Assembly (NCBI GenBank): GCA_035048495.1
Contig: CM068551.1
Location: 11,595,248 to 11,659,247, forward strand
Source: Euptelea pleiosperma
Taxonomy: Eukaryota; Streptophyta; Magnoliopsida; Ranunculales; Eupteleaceae
DNA length: 64,000 bases
Reading direction: 5' to 3'
Part shown: piece after piece, positions 58,205-64,000 of the stretch
Layout: each line of letters opens with the position of its first letter
How positions within the stretch are numbered: the stretch's first letter is position 1
The notes under the pieces: generated by a model
Database searches by the model: none
Seen by the model: only the letters and a program-made list of their open reading frames with translations
Told to the model about the DNA's origin: nothing
Program-made: the position numbers and the translations under genes

Positions 58205-58630
58205 TGACATCAATGATGACAATGATATCACTAGTGAAATGACTAGAAAACGTTTTTTGTTTGTTTTAGAATTTGAGGCTTTAGGGTGGTTGCAACACAA
58301 AGGTCTGTTAGGAACTTGTTTAAGCCAACGATGACCACAAACTTTTCTTTTTTCTTGTTTAAGCTTTTTATTTTTATTTTTATTTAAACTTTTTGCGAAT
58401 CGTGATATAGGATGAGTGCAATGCAAACATGAAAAAATAAAACTTAATTGAATATAAAGATCTTACTGAATTTGGTATATTAGCTTTGAATGAATCAAAT
58501 ACAAAGTATCGCACTTCACACAAGTATAGCATCACACCATGTACATGTCTTCATACCTAATCTTGAGGAAATCACTTTTTAGGCTGAAGAAGATTCTTCT
58601 CTGAAAAAGAAAATAAATTCACTTACATAT
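58205..58630. other. Gap between the two LINEs
   Basis: Continues the pre-insertion locus (GATGACATCAATGATGAC). T-rich stretch near 58340-58390. No gene supported. Confidence 0.35.
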
Positions 58631-58783
58631 ATGGATAAGAGAGTAGACTGGTTTTGTCATAGTTTGCATACCAGATGGGTTGAGTTGGGACTCGCTCAAG
58701 TTGACTTGACCAGGACACAAAAAGGAGTCCTATCACTGCCTTTTCACTTGTGGAATCTCAACATATTCAGTTGTATCGGTAGC

Positions 58784-60604
58784 ATGGCAGGGGGTCAGGT
58801 GGAGGTTGATCGAAAATCTCTAGACGGATCCCAATTTAAAGAGATTAGACTGAAAGTTAGGGGAGTTGTAGCAGAAATCCCTAGGGAGGTGTTAGTGGAG
58901 GATAGGGGTTGTTCCTTTCTTGTGGGATTCGTCAGAGTGCGAGGAGATTCACGCTCGTCGGATCATGAATACGGATGGATGGGAAGGTCTGATGAATCTC
59001 TTCGTATCAAAGCCTTTAGCGGCGTCTCTGATTTCAGTAGTACCAGACAGCATCAATGGAAGAGATCTTGGAAGCTCTTCTAGGGGTATGGGTGCGGCGT
59101 CTTTGGCGGTAGAGGATGAAGGGGGCAGTGATTCTCTGGTAGGGGTGACTGTGGATGATGATGACGTGGAAAAATATGAGTTGGTGTCGCCTGGCAGGAG
59201 GCAAGACACGTGGCTGTGCCTCAACCGATAACAGAAGCCGTTGAGGATTTTTTAGATATTCGTAGGAGAAAATCGCGGAATGCGATTATACGAAGAGAAA
59301 TCCGCGGAAGGCGCATTTATTCAAAAGTACGGGGCATGTGGCAGTATAGGATGAAAGGTAGGAAATGTGGCGATAATCTTGAACCAGATTGGGTTAAACA
59401 CGTGACAGCCTTGGAGGAGGATGTATGGAATCAGAATCACCGAGATTGCAGAAATTCGGGGCAAATCACAAAAGAGGTAGGGGTGGGTCGGTTAAATGAT
59501 TTCCGCAAGTGGAATCGGATGCACGACAAGAAAGAAGTGGATTCAGTATTAGCGGTTCGCGGTTCGGATCTGGGTGAGGTCCATGGGAATACATTGTGGG
59601 GCATAGAGCATAGGACTAGCGGTGCTGAAAACCCGACCCGTCAGTGGGAATCTTGTGGATTTACCAGGAAAGGTGAATGTTCGAGATCGATATTGGAGAA
59701 CTCATGGAACTTTCAATATGCCGAAGAGAATAACAATACATGTCATGGGCGTGAACATGGGGATCAATTTGAGCACGAGTATGTTGAGGACCATGAGACA
59801 GAGATAGAAGTGAGACGTCGTGAAGGAAAAGGTATTTATCTTTCTCCGTCAACTCTTTATGATTCTCTTCCCTCTGAGACGTTCAAGTTGGTGGGGGGGA
59901 AGTTTTGGATTGCGGTCCCGAGAATTATTTGCGGAAGGGTGGGGGCAATAAATGATATTCAGCCGATAGTCTTGGTGGATACCAGCACTTATAGGCGGAG
60001 GGTGGAGGCACGATGAGGATGTCTCGCTAGGGGGAACAGTCGGTATATACGGTACAGGAGAATATGGATTATCTGGATGTGAAAAATAAGGAGAGGCAGA
60101 AAGATGAGATCATTGATATTAGAGAGGAGGACGTCTAGTGAGATGACCGAAAACAGGGGAGGGGAGATTCTCCCATATCCAGGTAAGGATGATTTGGGGG
60201 TCCAAAGGGAGTTTTCTGAGGCGAGGGATAATAGGGACTCTGAGGAAGGGAATTGGTTTCTGGATAACATTTTGGATATTGGAAATAAACTGGGACTATC
60301 TTTTGTTGGACATGAAGTCGAAGTTTTCTAGCTATTAGTTTCAATTATGGATCCTATTAAGGAAATTCACAGAAACAGGGAACTTGCGATAATATTGAAG
60401 GAGGCTGGTGTTACAGAACCGAGTATGATCCTGGAAAAGCAACAAAGAGGGGAAAGGAAGCTTGATACTATCAACAGATTCGGAATGGCAGGGGAGAGCA
60501 GCAGTCAGATGGAGAAGGTTTCAATTGGGGCACCAGAGATTAGTCCTATATCCAGAGAAAAGTTGACCAGATTAGTTCGGGAACTTCATAGATTGGCTTG
60601 TTAG
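58784..60604 (+). pseudogene. LINE ORF1 remnant
   Basis: MAGGQVEVDRKSLDGSQFKE starts the likely ORF1. The frame shifts near 58970 (to MNTDGWEGLMNLFVSKPL), again near 59210 (EAVEDFLDIRRRKSRN), and ends with fragments up to 60604. The N-terminal part resembles the basic nucleic-acid-binding ORF1 region of plant LINEs by general composition. No CCHC knuckle was seen. Confidence 0.6.
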
Positions 60605-60657
60605 TTTAATTCAGGCAGTGTTTTGAATAGTGGAAGTCGTAGAAAAGGGAGGATGAT

Positions 60658-63600
60658 GTGTGGTTTTTAATGAGATCGAGGATTGTATCCAGGAATATGA
60701 GAGGGTTGGGGAATAGGGAGTGGAGGACTGTGGTGAAGAGTGTTTTTAGAAGATGGGAAGCTAAGGTAGTAATTTTACAGGAAACGAAACTTGATAAGAT
60801 GGAGGCTTCGGTTGTAAAGGAGTTGTGCAGCTTCAGGGATTTTGGTTGGTATGATCTTCCAGATATTGGGACTTCTGGGGGTATTGGTATTTTCTGGGAT
60901 AGGAATTGTTTGGAGGTTAGTGACGTGTTGGTGGGGGCGTACTCAGTATCGGTGTTATGTAATTGGGTGGGGGAGCAATTCTTTTGGGTCCTATCAGGGG
61001 TACATGGCCCAATTGATAGATATTTCAGGGCTCAATTTTGGGAAGAATTAGATGATGTGGCGAGGTTATGGAATCTACCTTGGTGCATAGGAGGAGACTT
61101 TAACGTCATTCGACATGTTCATGAGAAGAAGATAATCGGTAGTGTCCAGATGTATGAAAGATTTTGGAACATTTATTGATAGAAATTTTCTCCTCGATCT
61201 TTCGATGGGTGGGGGCAAATTTACTTGGTCTAATAACCAGGAAGATCCTATAATGTGCAGGTTGGATAGATTTTTGGTGTCGACTAATTGGGAGGAACAT
61301 TTCTATGGAGTTTCTCAAGTGGCTATACCTAGACTCACTTCGAATCATATGCCCGTTTTGCTAGATTGTGGGGGAATTCGAGATCAGCCTATTCCGTTTC
61401 GATTCGAGAACATGTGGTTGTCGCGTTCCACTTTCAAAGGAAAGGTGGAGTGGTGGAATAGCTTCTCGTTCTCGGAGGGGTGATGGAGGTTTTTTGAAGA
61501 AGCTCAAAGCTCTTAAAGAGCAGGTAAAACAGTGGAATAAGGAAGAATTTGGAAGGGTGGATCAGAAAAAAACACTAATACTTGAAGAGATTACACTTTT
61601 AGATAGAGCAGAGGAGGAGCATGCATTAAATGATGAAGATCGAAGTAGGAGGGTGATCTCAAGGCTAAATATCATCAGATAGTGATGATGGAAGAGATTA
61701 GCTGGAAACAAAAGTCGAGGGTAAGATGGTTGAAGGAGGGCGACAGTAATACTAAATTTTTCCACAGGACGACAAATGAGAACAGGAGACGTAATCACAT
61801 TGACTGACTTGAGATTAATGGTAATATCATGGAGGATGAGGAGAGCATCAGGAAAGGAGTGGTAGATTTCTATTCCAAGTTGGACTGGGAACCGGCGAAA
61901 TATAGACCTTTGCTAGATGGAATTCAGTTCGATAATCTCAGTGTTGAGGATAGAGATTGGCTAGAAAGACCTATTCTAGAAGAGGAGATTAGAAGTTCCA
62001 TAAATGGGATGGCAGGTGACAAAGCTCCAAGGCCAGATGGGTTTTCTATGGCTTTCTTTCAACAGTGCTGGGATGTGGTGGGAGTGAATTTTATGAAAGT
62101 AGTTAGTGAATTTCAAGAAGAAGGCTACATCGATTACTCTTCTAATAGTACTTTCGTTGTACTAGTCCCCAAGAGTTCAGGAGTTGAGAACTTATCAGGA
62201 TTTAGACCTATTAGTTTGGTGGGTAGTGTGTATAAGATCATCGCGAAAACATGAGCTTTTCGGATTAGCAGAGTTTTGACTTCAATTATTGCTCCATCCC
62301 AAGGGGCTTTTGTGAGGGGTAGACAAATCTTGGATGAGGTTCTCTTAGCTAATGAAGGAATTGATTCTAGACTTAAAGTAGGGATTCCGGGAGTCGTGTG
62401 CAAAATTGATATGAAAAAGGCATATGACCACGTTAGTTGGAGTTTTCTGGACTATATGCTTTGTAGAATGGGTTTCGGGCAAAAGTGGAGAAAATGGATT
62501 TGGAATTGCATCTCAACTGTTCACTTTTCTATCCTGGTGAATGGGTCTCTAGCAGGGTATTTTAGAAGTTCGAGGGGGCTAAGACAAGGGGATCCGTTAT
62601 CACCGTATTTGTTTATTATTGTGGTTGAGGCATTGGGTCGAATGGTGACTAAAGCTGTTAATGGGGGGGAGCTAGAAGGTTTTGAGGTGGGAGTTGGGAT
62701 TCCTCCTATCTCACATCTTCAGTTTGTAGACGATACACTAATATTTATTGGGGCTTCTATCTCTCAGATCAGATTTTTGAGAGGTCTTCTGGTGTGGTTC
62801 GAGGCTGCTTCTGGGTTACGTGATAACTTGGCTAAAAGTAAGGCGTATAGGGTGGGGAATGTGGAAGATCTCAGCGAGCTGTCTAGAATTTTGGGTTGTG
62901 ACGAGGATATCCTTCCTACTTCATACCTGGGATTGCCTCTGGGAGCTAAGTATAGATCGAAGGCACTTTGGGAGCCGATGGTAGAAGGGTTTAAACGGAG
63001 ATTGGCCTCTTGGAAGACTAGATATTTATCGAAGGGAGGTAAGTTGGTGTTGATGAAGCATTGTCTTTCGAGTTTGCCTGTGTATTTTTTGTCGCTTTTC
63101 ACTATTCCGAAAAGCATTGCAAACACTTCAGAAAAAATAATGAGAGATTTTTTGTGGAACGACAGTGGAGGGAATAAAAAAATGCACTTGGTGAATTGAA
63201 AGTCTGTTTGTCGTTCTAAGAAGTGTGGTGGTTTGGGGATTAGAAGAATCTCGGATATGAACGAGGCACTTTTAGGAAAATGATTGTGGAAATTTGGTGT
63301 TGAGACTTCTAGTATGTGGAGGATGGCGATGGTGGGAAAATACGGAGTTTCGGATTTTGATTGGGTGGGTAGATCAGTCTCCTCAACATATGGCTATAGT
63401 GTGTGGAGAGGTATTATGAAAATCCTGGAAAATTTTTTACATGGAGTACGGTTCAAGGTTGGTTGTGGAGATAGAGTCAGATTTTGGGAAGATAGGTGGT
63501 GTGGAGATGTCTCGCTTATGGAGGAGTTTCTCGGTCTTTATTCTTTATCATATAAGAAGAATTGTTCAGTACTGAATTGTTATGAGAGAAATGGAGATGA

Positions 63601-64000
63601 TTACGCTTGGAATTTTGGGTTTAGAAGAAGGATTAATGATTGGGAGATAGAAGGGGTTTCTAGATTAATTTGTGGGCTCCAAGATAGTCACATTAATCAG
63701 GCCGAGTTTGACAGATGGGTCTAGAGCAGGTGAAAGACGGCCACTTTTTGGTTTGTTCTTTTTATGAGGCTTTGCGCAGGTCTGGGGGTGATGGGTATCC
63801 CGGCTACTTTCATTTGGGCTTCAAAAATTCCGACAAAGATTGCTTTCTTTCTTTGGACAGCATCTTTAGATAGAATTTTGACAGTTGATCACCTGAGAGC
63901 TAGGCTGTCTCATTGTTGACTATTGTGTGATGTGTAAGCAAAGCGGGGAATTAGTCAATCATACGTTTCTCCATTGCAAGGTGGGGAAGTCGATATGGAA
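60658..64000 (+). pseudogene. LINE ORF2: endonuclease and reverse transcriptase, broken
   Basis: Endonuclease (60670-61480): SRNMRGLGNREWR, VVILQETKLD, GIGIFWD, WCIGGDFNVIRHVHEK, then after a frameshift at about 61180 FTWSNNQEDP, RLDRFLVS and SNHMPV (SDH expected). Linker: SWKQKSRVRWLKEGDSNTKF near 61695. RT (61829-63199): FRPISLVGSVYKIIAKT, IDMKKAYDHVSWSFLDYML, LRQGDPLSPYLF, LQFVDDTLIF, LPTSYLGLPLG and KGGKLVLMKHCLSSLPVYF. Stops at 62252 (TGA), 63197 (TGA) and about 63281 (TGA, probably from TGG). The C-terminal zinc-knuckle region starts before the right edge. Confidence 0.88.

Larger units (their letters stand above)
58631..64000 (+). mobile_element. Near full-length LINE, same family as 55872-58190, continuing past the window
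   Basis: ORF1-like frames (58784-60604) are followed by ORF2 with endonuclease, RT and the start of the C-terminal region. The 5' boundary lies somewhere in 58600-58784. The 3' end is outside the window. Several stops and frameshifts show it is no longer active. Confidence 0.85.

Overview
This is nuclear DNA of a flowering plant. Genes carry GT-AG introns, one gene is a plant-type LRR receptor kinase, and most of the window is plant transposon sequence: Mutator-like and hAT MITEs, Helitrons, Copia and TRIM LTR elements, and plant LINEs. No species can be read from the sequence. The dense layering of old insertions would fit a large, TE-rich genome such as a woody non-grass angiosperm, but that is inference only.

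Layout. (1) 1-7440, minus strand: an LRR receptor-like kinase with its coding sequence split in the activation loop by a 3.7 kb intron, plus a likely 5'UTR intron. (2) 7550-15500: a MITE and TRIM field with a tandem array of mini-Helitrons (12306-12883) and an 834-bp tandem duplication (12844-14513). (3) 15776-17136, plus strand: a two-exon defensin-like cysteine-rich peptide gene. (4) 17368-17799: a second copy of the Helitron dimer. (5) 18261-19729, minus strand: a three-exon LEA-like gene with an N-terminal targeting-type sequence and an ABRE-like motif upstream. (6) 20070-31930: nested MITEs, a tRNA-derived SINE candidate, a hAT MITE split by a 5.8 kb Helitron that itself holds a hAT element, further hAT copies with perfect 8-bp target duplications, and an inverted pair of TRIM-like elements. 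(7) 32040-48400: Copia fragments, a solo-LTR-like unit split by a decayed Copia element with 161-bp LTRs, and a long gene-poor stretch. (8) 48411-51580: hAT, LINE and MITE insertions nested in one another. (9) 52834-54196: the front part of a protein-coding gene that appears broken. (10) 55872-64000: two LINEs of one family, one 5'-truncated and one near full length but decayed, running off the right edge.

Only three loci look like intact host genes: the receptor kinase, the defensin-like peptide and the LEA-like protein. They are unrelated in function and independently transcribed. The strongest signals beyond annotation are the order of insertions that can be read from target-site duplications, a foldback MITE family whose ends carry varied hairpins and G-box/ABRE-like motifs, and head-to-tail Helitron units present at two loci.
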